Assembly (NCBI RefSeq): GCF_001468065.1
Contig: NZ_LNYZ01000001.1
Location: 372,001-436,000 of the forward strand
Source of the DNA: Legionella steigerwaltii
Lineage (GTDB): Bacteria > Pseudomonadota > Gammaproteobacteria > Legionellales > Legionellaceae
Direction of reading: 5' to 3'
Length of the DNA: 64,000 nucleotides
The notes below the pieces were generated by a model. That model worked only from the letters and a program-made list of their open reading frames with translations, was not told the origin of the DNA and did no database searches. Positions within the stretch are counted from its first letter, which is position 1. Every line of letters begins with the position of its first letter. The position numbers and the translations under genes were made by a program. Positions 33,898 through 42,202 of this stretch are shown here, one piece after another.

Positions 33898-34240
33898 AAA
33901 TTACCTATGAGTAAAAATAAAAATTAGGTGTCACAAAGGTGTAAGACTCATACGTTCTTTAATCAAATTGATAATCATATCTTGTGGTGGCATTACAATG
34001 AACCAAAATAGATTCTTTCAGGAATTTTGTAATTGTTACATTCGTGCTTAGATTTTATTAATTTCCGGAGTGACTTTTGTAATTTGATTAGATAAGTGGG
34101 CTTGGCGAGTGAAGGATAGATTCGTCAGTCACTTTGTTTCCTCATCACCGCTTCGCGCGCTCTTCTTCGCATTTTGTAAAAGAGAAAAGCGGTGGTGGCT
34201 TGAACATACAGTTTGGTAAATCCTTTGCTCTGAATTGTCC
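33898..34240. other. intergenic region holding repeat copy 3
   Basis: No gene is apparent. A degenerate short copy of the island repeat lies at 34109-34178. The rest is AT-rich and unremarkable. Confidence 0.5.
34109..34178. repeat. dispersed island repeat, copy 3 (internally deleted)
   Basis: GTGAAGGATAGATTCGTCAG through TCTTCGCATTTTGTAAA follows the same order as copies 1 and 2 but lacks the central GCTGAAGCGCG part. Confidence 0.55.
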
Positions 34241-34969
34241 TTAGAATGCTTCTTGATATTTCCAAGCAGGTCCTTTAAGCTGCATGATATCTCCTCTAGT
34301 TAGACTCTCTATCTCAGCACTTTCCAACGTGTTTTTCAAATCTCTTATTTTCTTTAAATTTTCTTCTCTATAGTAATCTCTAACTAAATCGATGTTACTA
34401 TAACTAATTCCTGTTTTTTCTTCGATTACAGTTAATATACGATGAAGGTCGCCATCTGGTTTCATCTTTTTATTATCTATATTTTTCTTTATTTCTTGTA
34501 GGAGTTTTTGTATTTGTGCAGTTGGAGAAGGAGAAAAATCAACAATGTTTTCAGTATGGGTGTTTAAAGTTCTAATTATATTCCCATGCAATTTTTCAGT
34601 ATAATATGTGCCAGCACCTCTAATAATATGTATTTCTACATCCATGCCATCTATCCTTTCATGATAATCCTCTCCTACATATGAGTTCATATTCATGTAG
34701 TCATCAAAAGATTCATAATGTATGGTATGCAATGCCTTCTCGACAGCGCTTCCATGATTTGTCCCCCATCTACCCCACAAAAATCTTCCAAACATACCAC
34801 CCCAAGCATAGGGCTGACCTAATGGAGTGTGTGCAAAAGCGCCTGCATATTCAAAAAGCATTTTTTTTACTGCATCAAGTTCATTATTGCATCTAGCCAA
34901 ACCATATTTATTTTTTTTAAAAAAACTTTCCCATTTTTTTCTCCAATCCGAAAGACTTTTACCACTCAT
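34241..34969 (-). CDS. unknown protein, candidate effector
   Basis: This 242-residue soluble protein belongs to no family I recognise. It starts MSGKSLSDWRKKWESFFKK and has a Gly/Trp-rich central patch (PYAWGGMFGRFLWGRWG). An alpha-helical, Lys/Glu-rich C-terminal half follows (IEEKTGISYSNIDLVRDYYR, then NLKKIRDLKNTLESAEIESL). Tyr/His residues around GEDYHERIDGMDVEIHIIRG suggest an alpha/beta core. No signal peptide or membrane span is visible. It sits within the decayed island between repeat copy 3 and several pseudogenes, and its open frame is intact. Confidence 0.5.
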   Translation of the reverse strand: MSGKSLSDWRKKWESFFKKNKYGLARCNNELDAVKKMLFEYAGAFAHTPLGQPYAWGGMFGRFLWGRWGTNHGSAVEKALHTIHYESFDDYMNMNSYVGEDYHERIDGMDVEIHIIRGAGTYYTEKLHGNIIRTLNTHTENIVDFSPSPTAQIQKLLQEIKKNIDNKKMKPDGDLHRILTVIEEKTGISYSNIDLVRDYYREENLKKIRDLKNTLESAEIESLTRGDIMQLKGPAWKYQEAF

Positions 34970-35017
34970 AGAAAATACCCCAAAAAAGTGAATAAATTAT
35001 ATATATATTTGAAATGT

Positions 35018-35285
35018 TGCTCAATAAAAAGTCCAGAAGAGATTCGTCAGTTAAAAAAAAGGAGGGGGAAAGCCTTCTCCTAATGATTTTGTAACTGTAG
35101 TCTCTAGTTATGCTGATGTTTTAGGGACTATGGCTATAAACCACGCTAAATCTAAAAGAAAAGCAGTTAAAGATAAATACGTTGATTCTCAAGATTATCA
35201 ACGTATGTTTTCTAATGCTTTTAAAAAATGTAACAGATTTAGATATTACTGCCATAAACGGCCTGAAACAACGGGGGTTATATGA
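35018..35285 (+). pseudogene. frameshifted remnant of an unknown conserved protein
   Basis: Segments in three frames join into one plausible protein: SPEEIRQLKKRRGK, then after a slip in the A-run PSPNDFVTVVSSYADVLGTM then AINHAKSKRKAVKDKYVDSQ then DYQRMFSNAFKK, and after a second slip near 35229 NVTDLDITAINGLKQRGLYD. It reads like a small soluble mobile-element or regulatory protein, but I cannot name it. At least two frameshifts make it non-functional. Confidence 0.5.
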
Positions 35286-35351
35286 CACTTTGTTACAAAT
35301 CTGTTACATTATTCAGAGCTTTAATAATCCTTAAAGCGATTGGCAGCTACA

Positions 35352-35655
35352 TTACTCCACAGCCTCTTTTAAAATATCTTTATAAAATTGTTTGCTAGCT
35401 GGTCTGAGCAGTATCGTTTCTGCATGTGCAGTCAAATGATACGATATTTCAAGTTTTCTGCGGTTAAATAACTTGCCCTTGATACACCAATAATACGCCA
35501 AAAGGATGATTTTCTTTTTGACGAGCTAACTGCGCAAGTTGAAACGTTTTATTTAAAAAGTGTTTTATGTTTTTCAGGCAAATCAGAAGCAAATACTTGT
35601 AATGATAATACAGCCAGGAAAAAACGTTTAAGTATCTTTGCAAATTTGTTTTTCT
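35352..35655 (-). pseudogene. remnant of an exported nucleoside/cytidine deaminase-like gene
   Basis: Three frames together give an export-like start (KRFFLAVLSLQVFASDLP), then FQLAQLARQKENHPFGVLLV then YQGQVI, AENLKYRI, and LTAHAETILLRPASKQFYKD then ILKEAVE with a stop at 35352. NHPFG and the zinc/catalytic HAE are characteristic of the CDA/tRNA-adenosine and guanine deaminase superfamily. The downstream PCxxC zinc motif is missing along with the C-terminal half. At least two frameshifts are needed. Confidence 0.65.
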
Positions 35656-36445
35656 ATTGCTCTTTCACATGTTTGCTCCCATTGAGTATCGCTTTTCCTA
35701 ACCAGAAAAAGCATACTTCATGCGTCATTTTTTCTGCATTTTTTTCTAAAATCCAAGATTCAACTTCCTGCAAAATATCACTATTTATATTTTTTTTGTC
35801 CCATTGTAGAAAAAAAGCAATGAGCCATTTCATCTCCATACTGCCTTGAGAAGGCATTAGAATAGATGTTGTTTTAACCTCCTTTTCAAAAGGTATATTT
35901 AGGTCACGCAGTGCTGACTCTATATCATCTGCAGTATAAAATTGCTCATTGTGGTTGCCTATATAATCCTTGAAACGTGATTGAATTTCATAAATTTCAA
36001 GGCGTCCTCTCAAGACAATTAAACCTGACTCTCCAGCATCTGTTATTTTTTTAACGATATATGGTAAATCCAAAGACCAATAAAGGCATTGGGAGGCGAT
36101 AACCCAATTGAAATAGTCATTGCGTGGGTTTTTTAAAAAATAGCTTTCAGCAGTTCCAACAAAGGTGTTTGTTTGAACGGGAATGCTAAACTGGTTTTTG
36201 GAGTATTCTAATAAAGCATCTGCGCTTGGTTCTACTCCTGTTATGCTGACTTTCGCTGGCATTTTACTGGCATAAGCATCAATTATTCTTATAATTAATT
36301 TGCCATCATGACAACCTAAATCCAAAATATTGACCTCAGATGTGGAGGGAGAAAAGCGAGTACTTATTAAGTCAATAAGTATCGATTTTTCACTTGCATT
36401 AGCAAAATAGGTTTTGAAAAACTCATTGTTATCATACATAGACAT
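35654..36445 (-). CDS. class I SAM-dependent methyltransferase
   Basis: This 263-residue methyltransferase has a Rossmann SAM-binding loop NILDLGCHDGKLIIRI and the acidic strand-2 motif ITGVEPSADALLEYS. Motif IV reads FNWVIASQCLYWSLDLPYIV, resembling small-molecule methyltransferases in which aromatic residues follow motif IV. AAGGAT precedes the ATG. It lies 10 bases after the PhyH gene and probably shares its transcript with that gene and the upstream PPC-domain gene. The pairing with an oxygenase suggests modification of one small molecule, but the substrate is unknown. It appears intact, unlike its two partners. Confidence 0.75.
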   Translation of the reverse strand: MSMYDNNEFFKTYFANASEKSILIDLISTRFSPSTSEVNILDLGCHDGKLIIRIIDAYASKMPAKVSITGVEPSADALLEYSKNQFSIPVQTNTFVGTAESYFLKNPRNDYFNWVIASQCLYWSLDLPYIVKKITDAGESGLIVLRGRLEIYEIQSRFKDYIGNHNEQFYTADDIESALRDLNIPFEKEVKTTSILMPSQGSMEMKWLIAFFLQWDKKNINSDILQEVESWILEKNAEKMTHEVCFFWLGKAILNGSKHVKEQ

Positions 36446-36455
36446 TTTTTTATCC

Positions 36456-37396
36456 TTATCTGTTTAAGTCAATATAAACATGGTTTGGAGGCTGTAACCA
36501 ATTGCTCTTTGGATAATTCACTCCCAAGGTTTCAATGAATTGAAAAGATAGCGCTTTGCGCGAATAGCTTGAATTATTTATTGGGCTGCAATGAACAAAA
36601 TTGCCATGAAATAATAATGCATCCCCAGCTTTAACCTCCAAAGGCGTATAACAATAATTCTCGCTAACAAAATCAGGAATATGGACATCATTTAGTGCCT
36701 CAAATTGTCTGGTTTTAAGTTGGTGATTTACCCGTGAACCCATTTCAAGGGCCAACGATTACTGCCCATAACCCCATACATGCACCCATTTTCTATAGAT
36801 GCATCTTCTAAAGCTAGCCATAAAACAACTACCGAAGTTGGTTCAGTATAGGCAAAAGTTGATTCTTGATGTGGCCTGACTTCACTGCCTAAACCATGAG
36901 GGTGCTTAGGAATATAAACACTTAAATGACAAATTGGTTTTCTAAATCCTATACCTTTAAAAATCGATTTAAGCATGGAGTTTTTATAAACCGTGTGTTG
37001 CATCATTGAATATTTTTCTATGAGATGCATACCATGCCCAATTCTATTAACGACTCTTACATCATCTATCACTTCATAAAATACATGTGCTTTGTGACTG
37101 GATGATTGAAAATATGGTTTAGTGACATATTCTTTTGGTTCTGATTCTGGTTTCAACGGATTTTTAGAATAAAAGCAAACGATTTCATTATTCCAATTTT
37201 GCGCGATATCCAATTCCGCATCGTTTTGGATTTTTTCAATTTCATTCAATAACTCAGGTAGCTCCACCTGATTAAGGTACTCTTTAAGAACAATAATGCC
37301 ATTTTGGTTATAACTGTTAATTGCGTGATTTAAATTAGATTGAAGATCAAAAAGAGTATATTCTTTTAATGCATTTGAATTGCTACTTGTTTTCAT
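36456..37396 (-). pseudogene. phytanoyl-CoA dioxygenase family gene, frameshifted
   Basis: This is a PhyH-family 2-oxoglutarate/Fe(II) oxygenase split by one frameshift near 36740. The 5' part (from ATG 37396) includes the iron ligands His176-x-Glu178 in VRPHQESTFAYTEP and WLALEDASIENGCMYGVMGS. The 3' part restarts as SRVNHQLKTRQFEALN and contains the distal His in LLFHGNFVHCSP and the Arg-rich end. Joining both gives the full ~310-residue family length in correct order. Without correction the protein ends at WVHG and lacks the distal ligand. A sequencing error is also possible, since the rest is undamaged. Confidence 0.75.
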
Positions 37397-37398
37397 CG

Positions 37399-37845
37399 TT
37401 ACCCCCTATTTGCAAGAGTAACAAATGGACGTATAACTTTTATGTCCAAATCAGGGTGTTTTTCCCGCTTTATGGTGTGATTCAACGGGATAATCGCAAT
37501 CTCCGTGGATGCACTAGCTTCCGCACTAATGAGATGACCGCCAAAAATTTGGAAATTATTATCAGCTACAGCTGCATGAATGTGTACAAACAAATCCTCA
37601 TTAGCCAAGGTTAGATTGCCCGTCAAGGAAGCAATTTCATAGGTTCCCTGAAACAATCTCTTGGTATGTTGTTGCGTATTGCGATGATAATAACCCAAAG
37701 TGATATTGGATATCGCACCAATAGCTGTAAAAATTGCGGATTTTAAATTAATAGAATGTGAATAATTGATGATGCTTTGAAATAAGTTTTCGCCTTCTTT
37801 TAAGCTTAATATAAAAGGCGAGTTTTCGAATTGATACGCGATGAT
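37399..37845 (-). pseudogene. PPC/DUF296-domain gene lacking a normal start codon
   Basis: The frame encodes a complete PPC (DUF296) domain: AYQFENSPFILSLKEGENLF, SAIFTAIGAISNITLGYY, TYEIASLTGNLTLANEDLFV then HIHAAVADNNFQIFGGHL and AEIAIIPL-like ending. The upstream end is closed by TAA at about 37855, and the only codons after the AGGAG ribosome-binding site are ATC ATC GCG. An original ATG seems to have become ATC, or translation starts at a non-canonical ATC. Otherwise only a TTG 40 codons later could start, cutting the domain. It lies directly upstream of the PhyH gene. Confidence 0.6.
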
Positions 37846-39077
37846 GCTCCTATTGAGTTAACAATAAAGAGCCATCACCAAAAATCTAAGTGACGTGTTC
37901 GATCAGGATGGCTTAAAGAGTACCGAACACTAATGATTTTCTTAAGCCAGATTTAATCAACTCTAATTTCTTATGTCAAGAGCTAATTAAGCTTAAAGCA
38001 AGGCCTTTGCATGCAATACTTTCTTGATATTCTCAAAAAGTTGTGAGATGCCAGAAATCCTGCTCACTAACCTCAAGTTACTATTTGTTCAAAATTGGGT
38101 TGCTTGTGCTCTACTTCGCACCTTGTTGGTATAACTGATTGATTTACAAGGATTGTCCTTATTGAGACATAGGTAACACTTTTTTCTTTTAATGAAGCTC
38201 AGAGCAAGAGCTGGCGTAGCAAAAATTTTTGCATTAAAAACCACAAAATGAATTAAAATAAAGACAAATTTTTCATTGTTTCCTACTTTATAATTGAATA
38301 AGCAGCCTTGTTGCGCTAAGGATGCAATCCATAATTTCCTGTTCTTTTTTGCAGTATATTGGTCATGTGGAGTCCTATTGTAGATATTTTCCTTAAAATA
38401 TTATTAACCCAAATAAATCGAAACAGCATCATAAGCAAATCTCGTATCATGAAGAACAAATTCACTCACCATTGGTGCGACAATTATCTTGGACGCATAA
38501 CTTAATCATACTTGCGCAATGTAAAAGTAGAGAGGAGATTAGACGATGAAAACGAGAAAAAAACTATAATAACAATTGGTTACCCCTAACATGGGTTTGG
38601 GGCGCTACGCCTCATGGCATCTGAACCTAATAGTTAATCGCTAATTGATAATAGGATTTGAAGGTTAGAGGCTTATTTTAATATAATACGTTATTTAAGA
38701 TCCTCAGTTGGGAGCACTGTAGTGTAAGCGAAACTTTCTTACAATGTAATGTTCTTTTATAGTTCACAGTATTGCAATGAGTCAGATTGTATAATCTTTG
38801 CATCTGATTTGAGCATTATACTCTAATTGGAGAAGCGTTTTTCTGGCAGATAGCTTTGAAATGTGAAGGCAATTGTCTAGTTGAGGTACTTAATTCCGAT
38901 CTTACCAATGGAGCATTTGAAGTTCCTCAAGGGGGGACGTCGATTGGTAATTGGGGCTTTTAAGGACGATGGCCAAGCTTCTTTTTAATTGGTTAATGTT
39001 ATATTGTAACTTGGGTCAAGCGTAGCTTAATCCCGGATCGGTGTTTGGTAGTTCATCAGATTGTAGGAGACATTCAA
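37846..39077. other. 1.2-kb region without intact genes
   Basis: This stretch contains a DUF1016 nuclease fragment (38454-38549), a short segment near 38150-38175 with TTGAGACATAGGTAACAC that resembles insertion-sequence ends, and a half REP-like palindrome near 39008-39030. Otherwise it is AT-rich with frequent stops and looks like decayed mobile DNA. Confidence 0.5.
38454..38549 (+). pseudogene. fragment of a DUF1016 (YhcG-type) nuclease
   Basis: The frame reads IHSPLVRQLSWTHNLIILAQ then CKSREEIRR before a stop. RQLSWTHNLIIL followed by a K-x-x-EER pattern is typical of the N-terminal domain of DUF1016 proteins. No other part of the gene is present. Confidence 0.5.
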
Positions 39078-39869
39078 ATGAAAATAGTTAAAGCAGCACA
39101 ATATACCGAAATAGAATTACTCAACCTTTTTAAAGAAATCCATCATGATGCTCTCAGTATGAATAAAGAAAATTTTATAAAAAAATATGAATCTTTTGAA
39201 ATTCCTGAGCAATTAATCTCATTTCAATTTGAAAGTAAAAATCGAGAAACAATACTCCATATACTGATGAACGAAATAGCCTTGGCTTTAGTTCATTCTA
39301 AGGAGATTATGAACTTAGTATATTTTTTCAAATTCTTAATCAATAATGGGGCAGATATAAACAGAATGTCTGATACCAATGATGTCCCATTATCCTATCT
39401 CTTTAAGTATAAAGATATGTTTCAACTCTGGAACTTAAACTACATAGTAGATTTTTTTAAAATAATTAACCAATCGGGGCTCACAATAAATAATCGTACT
39501 TTTGAGCGACTAGTAGGAAATGTCTTCATAGCGGATAGTGCATCTGAGGACCAAAGAACCCGTGTACTTGACGTTCTCATTTCTTTTGGTGCTGAATTAA
39601 CAATGTTTCATGAGGCTGCAAGCAGTTATGATAATTTTTATAAGCAATATAAAATAAAATATAAGCAGTACAAATTATCCCAGGAGCAAGAAAAATTAAC
39701 GGAGCAACTTGCTGAACATAAAGTGAGAATTCAGCGTTTAGAACAGCAAAATAGTCTTCTCTTAGATAACATAGCAAAACTGACTAAGAAAGTAGAATCT
39801 TTATTAAATAATTCAGAAAAAACTGAAATAGAAAATTCAACAAATGAATTCACTTTTTTTGGAAGTTAG
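39078..39869 (+). CDS. ankyrin-like protein with C-terminal coiled coil, candidate effector
   Basis: This 263-residue protein has ankyrin-repeat character at ~55-110: RETILHILMNEIA followed by FFKFLINNGADINRMSDTND and VPLSYLF, where NGADINRxxD is the typical ankyrin turn. A second degenerate unit ends in LDVLISFGAELT. Residues ~190-250 form a coiled coil (LSQEQEKLTEQLAEHKVRIQ then RLEQQNSLLLDNIAKLTKKV). The tail is Glu/Thr/Asn-rich (SEKTEIENSTNEF), like E-block secretion signals. AGGAG precedes the ATG at 39078, making it preferable to an earlier frame start at 39045. Ankyrin proteins are frequent Dot/Icm substrates. Confidence 0.65.
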   Translation: MKIVKAAQYTEIELLNLFKEIHHDALSMNKENFIKKYESFEIPEQLISFQFESKNRETILHILMNEIALALVHSKEIMNLVYFFKFLINNGADINRMSDTNDVPLSYLFKYKDMFQLWNLNYIVDFFKIINQSGLTINNRTFERLVGNVFIADSASEDQRTRVLDVLISFGAELTMFHEAASSYDNFYKQYKIKYKQYKLSQEQEKLTEQLAEHKVRIQRLEQQNSLLLDNIAKLTKKVESLLNNSEKTEIENSTNEFTFFGS

Positions 39870-40301
39870 GAAATAAAACTCTAATTACACTGCACCACAT
39901 AAAATCATATAATAAGTCACAGATTTCCATTAATTCTAAATAATCTGATTCATCCAATGCTCTCTTTTGGCGACATAAGACATCTTGTTGCCAAAAGGGG
40001 GCTTATTCAGAGCCAGAGCTACCAGCAGCTTACGAGAGAGTTCAATGCCTGCCCCCTGAGGTATCTTAGTACTAAATTAAAATGATCCCAAGAGTCCGGG
40101 GAAGGATAGATTTGTCGCTTACTTCGTTCGCTTCTCACCGTTTCTCGGCGCGCTGAAGCGCGTCCAAAATGCTGCGCTTTGCGCTCTTCGCTTCGCATTT
40201 TGTCGAACCTCTTTCGGTTCGAACACTTCCGGGCCAATGACATTGGATGCCTTGGCAACTATTTCGGAGTGATTTCTTCTTTTGTGATTTATATTTGGAA
40301 A
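39870..40301. other. intergenic region with repeat copy 2 beside tRNA-Arg
   Basis: Repeat copy 2 occupies 40079-40211. On the minus strand 39940-40075 is an open frame with IELSRKLLVALALNKPPFG, which I could not assign and treat as non-coding or decayed. Confidence 0.4.
40079..40211. repeat. dispersed island repeat, copy 2 (best preserved)
   Basis: This is the longest and least damaged copy, with the palindromic GGCGCGCTGAAGCGCG core and the CTCTTCGCTTCGCATTTTG tail. It ends in TCGAACCTC about 90 bases before the 3' end of tRNA-Arg. Confidence 0.75.
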
Positions 40302-40378
40302 TGGCGCGCCCGGAAGGATTCGAACCTCCGACCCCCTGGTTCGTAGCCAGATACTCTATCCAACTGAGCTACGGGCGC
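40302..40378 (-). tRNA. tRNA-Arg (anticodon ACG)
   Basis: The 77-nt cloverleaf is complete on the minus strand. The acceptor GCGCCCG pairs with CGGGCGC, the D-arm is AGCTCAGTTGGATAGAG, the anticodon loop is CTACGAA, the T-arm is GGAGGTTCGAATCC, and the CCA end is encoded. The gene is a common integrase target; repeat copy 2 lies just beyond its 3' end and a partial copy lies at 31912-31940. Confidence 0.95.
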
Positions 40379-40384
40379 GTTGAC

Positions 40385-40474
40385 TGGCGGAGAGAGAGGG
40401 ATTCGAACCCTCGATGGGATTTCTCCCATACTCCCTTAGCAGGGGAGCGCCTTCGACCACTCGGCCATCTCTCC
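40385..40474 (-). tRNA. tRNA-Ser (anticodon GCT)
   Basis: This is a 90-nt class II tRNA with acceptor GGAGAGA pairing to TCTCTCC, D-arm GCCGAGTGGTCGAAGGC, anticodon loop CTGCTAA and a long variable arm (TATGGGAGAAATCCCATC). The CCA is encoded. It lies 6 bases upstream of tRNA-Arg in the same direction, so both come from one precursor. Confidence 0.95.
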
Positions 40475-40882
40475 AATCAATGGCTGGGCAGTATATCAGG
40501 TATTTTCATGGCGTCAATATGCATGATTTATAAATTGAAACAGAAAGTTGGCGAAGTAAAAATTTTGGATGCATTAATATTGATCTATAATTAATCAGTG
40601 TGCAGTTAATTGCTTGATCAAGCTTATTGTACTTATTTTTTCAAAAAGTTAGTTTAATAATTTTATATTTTAATGCTTTATAAAAATTCCAAATTTTCAT
40701 GATTGCTGCTACTCTTTATCATTCATAAATCAGAACTAATATCAGTGAAGACTAATGGCGTTAAGTTAAAAGATTTTGGTCCTTTTGTTATCTCTATTAA
40801 GGACATGCTCATTGAGAGCGTTACTCTTTTAATGAAATATCGTTGCAGTGATGTGACCGCAATTTAAAAATAAGGAGGATCG
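40475..40882. other. AT-rich promoter region for the fad operon and the tRNAs
   Basis: This 408-base divergent region is strongly AT-rich and has no gene. It must hold the promoter of fadI-fadJ and that of the tRNA pair. I see no clear FadR-type operator. Confidence 0.4.
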
Positions 40883-42202
40883 ATGAAACAGAAGTCGAAT
40901 TTACATGGTCGAGAGGTGTATGTAGTTGATGGAAATCGCACACCATTTCTCAAAGCCAAGGGAATAGGTCCTTTTTCTGGATCTGATTTAGCGGTAGCTG
41001 CAGGGATGACCTTATTAAATCGCCAACCTTTTGCGCCAACTGAGTTGGACGAAGTGATTATTGGCTGTGCTATGCCTAGTCCAGATGAAGCGAATATTGC
41101 ACGAGTAGTTTCCTTGCGTTTGGGTTGTGGTAATAATGTACCCGCGTTTACAGTGATGAGAAATTGTGCTTCTGGAATGCAGGCTCTCGATAATGCGGCT
41201 ATCCAAATTGCGAGTGGTCGCAGCGATTTGGTTCTTGCAGGCGGTACGGATTCAATGAGTCACGCTCCTTTATTGTTCAACCAAAAAATGGCATCCTGGT
41301 TAGCCAATTGGTATGCTGCTAAGAGTATGGGTCAAAAATTAGGTTTAATAACGCAATTTAGACCGGCTTATCTGGCTCCTGTTATTGCTTTGCTGCGTGG
41401 TTTAACAGATCCCATAGTTGGCATGAACATGGGGCAAACAGCAGAGAAAGTTGCCTACCGTTTTAATATTACTCGTGAACAAATGGATGAGTTTGCCAAT
41501 CAAAGTCATTTAAGACTGGCAAAAGCCTATAGCGAAAATAGGATGACAGAAGTATCACCAATTATTGACTATAAAGGAAAAGTTTATCCGCAAGATGATG
41601 GTTTAAGAGCAGATTCAACCGTAGAAAAATTAGCTAAATTAAAACCATTTTTTGATAAAAAATATGGTATGGTCACCGCAGGTAATAGCTCACAAATAAC
41701 TGATGGGGCTTGTTTATTATTATTAGCGAGTGCTGATGCAGTAAAAAAACATGGATTAAAAGTAATTGGTCGAATTGTCGATTCACAATGGTCTGCACTT
41801 GATCCGTCACAAATGGGGCTAGGTCCTGTTCATGCTGCAACCCCCATACTGCAAAGACAAAAGTTGACGCCTGAAGATATGGATTGCTGGGAAATCAACG
41901 AAGCTTTTGCAGCACAAGTTCTAGGTTGTGTCGCAGCATGGAATGACGAAGAGTATTGCCGTACTCAATTGGGTTTAGAAAAACCTTTAGGTGGTCCTTC
42001 ATTAGAAAAACTCAATCGTGATGGAGGAGCAATCGCAGCTGGGCATCCAATAGGTGCAAGTGGTGCGCGTATTGTTTTACACGTTTTAAAATCATTGGAA
42101 CAAAGAAATGAGTCGCGAGGAATGGCTTCTATCTGTATTGGTGGAGGACAGGGCGGGGCTATGTATCTTGAAAGAGTGACTGAGGTGAAAGGACATGAAT
42201 AA
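40883..42202 (+). CDS. fadI: 3-ketoacyl-CoA thiolase
   Basis: This is a thiolase of beta-oxidation that cleaves 3-ketoacyl-CoA into acetyl-CoA and a shortened acyl-CoA. At 439 residues it matches FadI. The acyl-accepting Cys95 is in RNCASGMQ, the second active-site His is in AAGHPIGASGARI, and the C-terminal Cys is in CIGGGQGG. WEINEAFAAQ is also present. AAGGAGG lies just upstream of the ATG. The stop overlaps the start of the next gene by 8 bases, as in the E. coli fadIJ pair, so the two subunits of the trifunctional complex are coupled. Confidence 0.92.
   Translation: MKQKSNLHGREVYVVDGNRTPFLKAKGIGPFSGSDLAVAAGMTLLNRQPFAPTELDEVIIGCAMPSPDEANIARVVSLRLGCGNNVPAFTVMRNCASGMQALDNAAIQIASGRSDLVLAGGTDSMSHAPLLFNQKMASWLANWYAAKSMGQKLGLITQFRPAYLAPVIALLRGLTDPIVGMNMGQTAEKVAYRFNITREQMDEFANQSHLRLAKAYSENRMTEVSPIIDYKGKVYPQDDGLRADSTVEKLAKLKPFFDKKYGMVTAGNSSQITDGACLLLLASADAVKKHGLKVIGRIVDSQWSALDPSQMGLGPVHAATPILQRQKLTPEDMDCWEINEAFAAQVLGCVAAWNDEEYCRTQLGLEKPLGGPSLEKLNRDGGAIAAGHPIGASGARIVLHVLKSLEQRNESRGMASICIGGGQGGAMYLERVTEVKGHE

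Noticed and set aside
38566-38640. Possible riboswitch-like structure around CCCCTAACATGGGTTTGGGG
   Set aside because: Only a short stem is seen, there is no downstream gene within 400 bases and no known aptamer core.
40019-40258. 79-codon minus-strand frame covering the island repeat
   Set aside because: The Arg/Ser-rich peptide arises from the repeat sequence itself.
40247-40594. 115-codon plus-strand frame across the two tRNA genes
   Set aside because: It is the translation of the complements of tRNA-Arg and tRNA-Ser (giving the well-known false RPEGFEPPTPW-type peptide).
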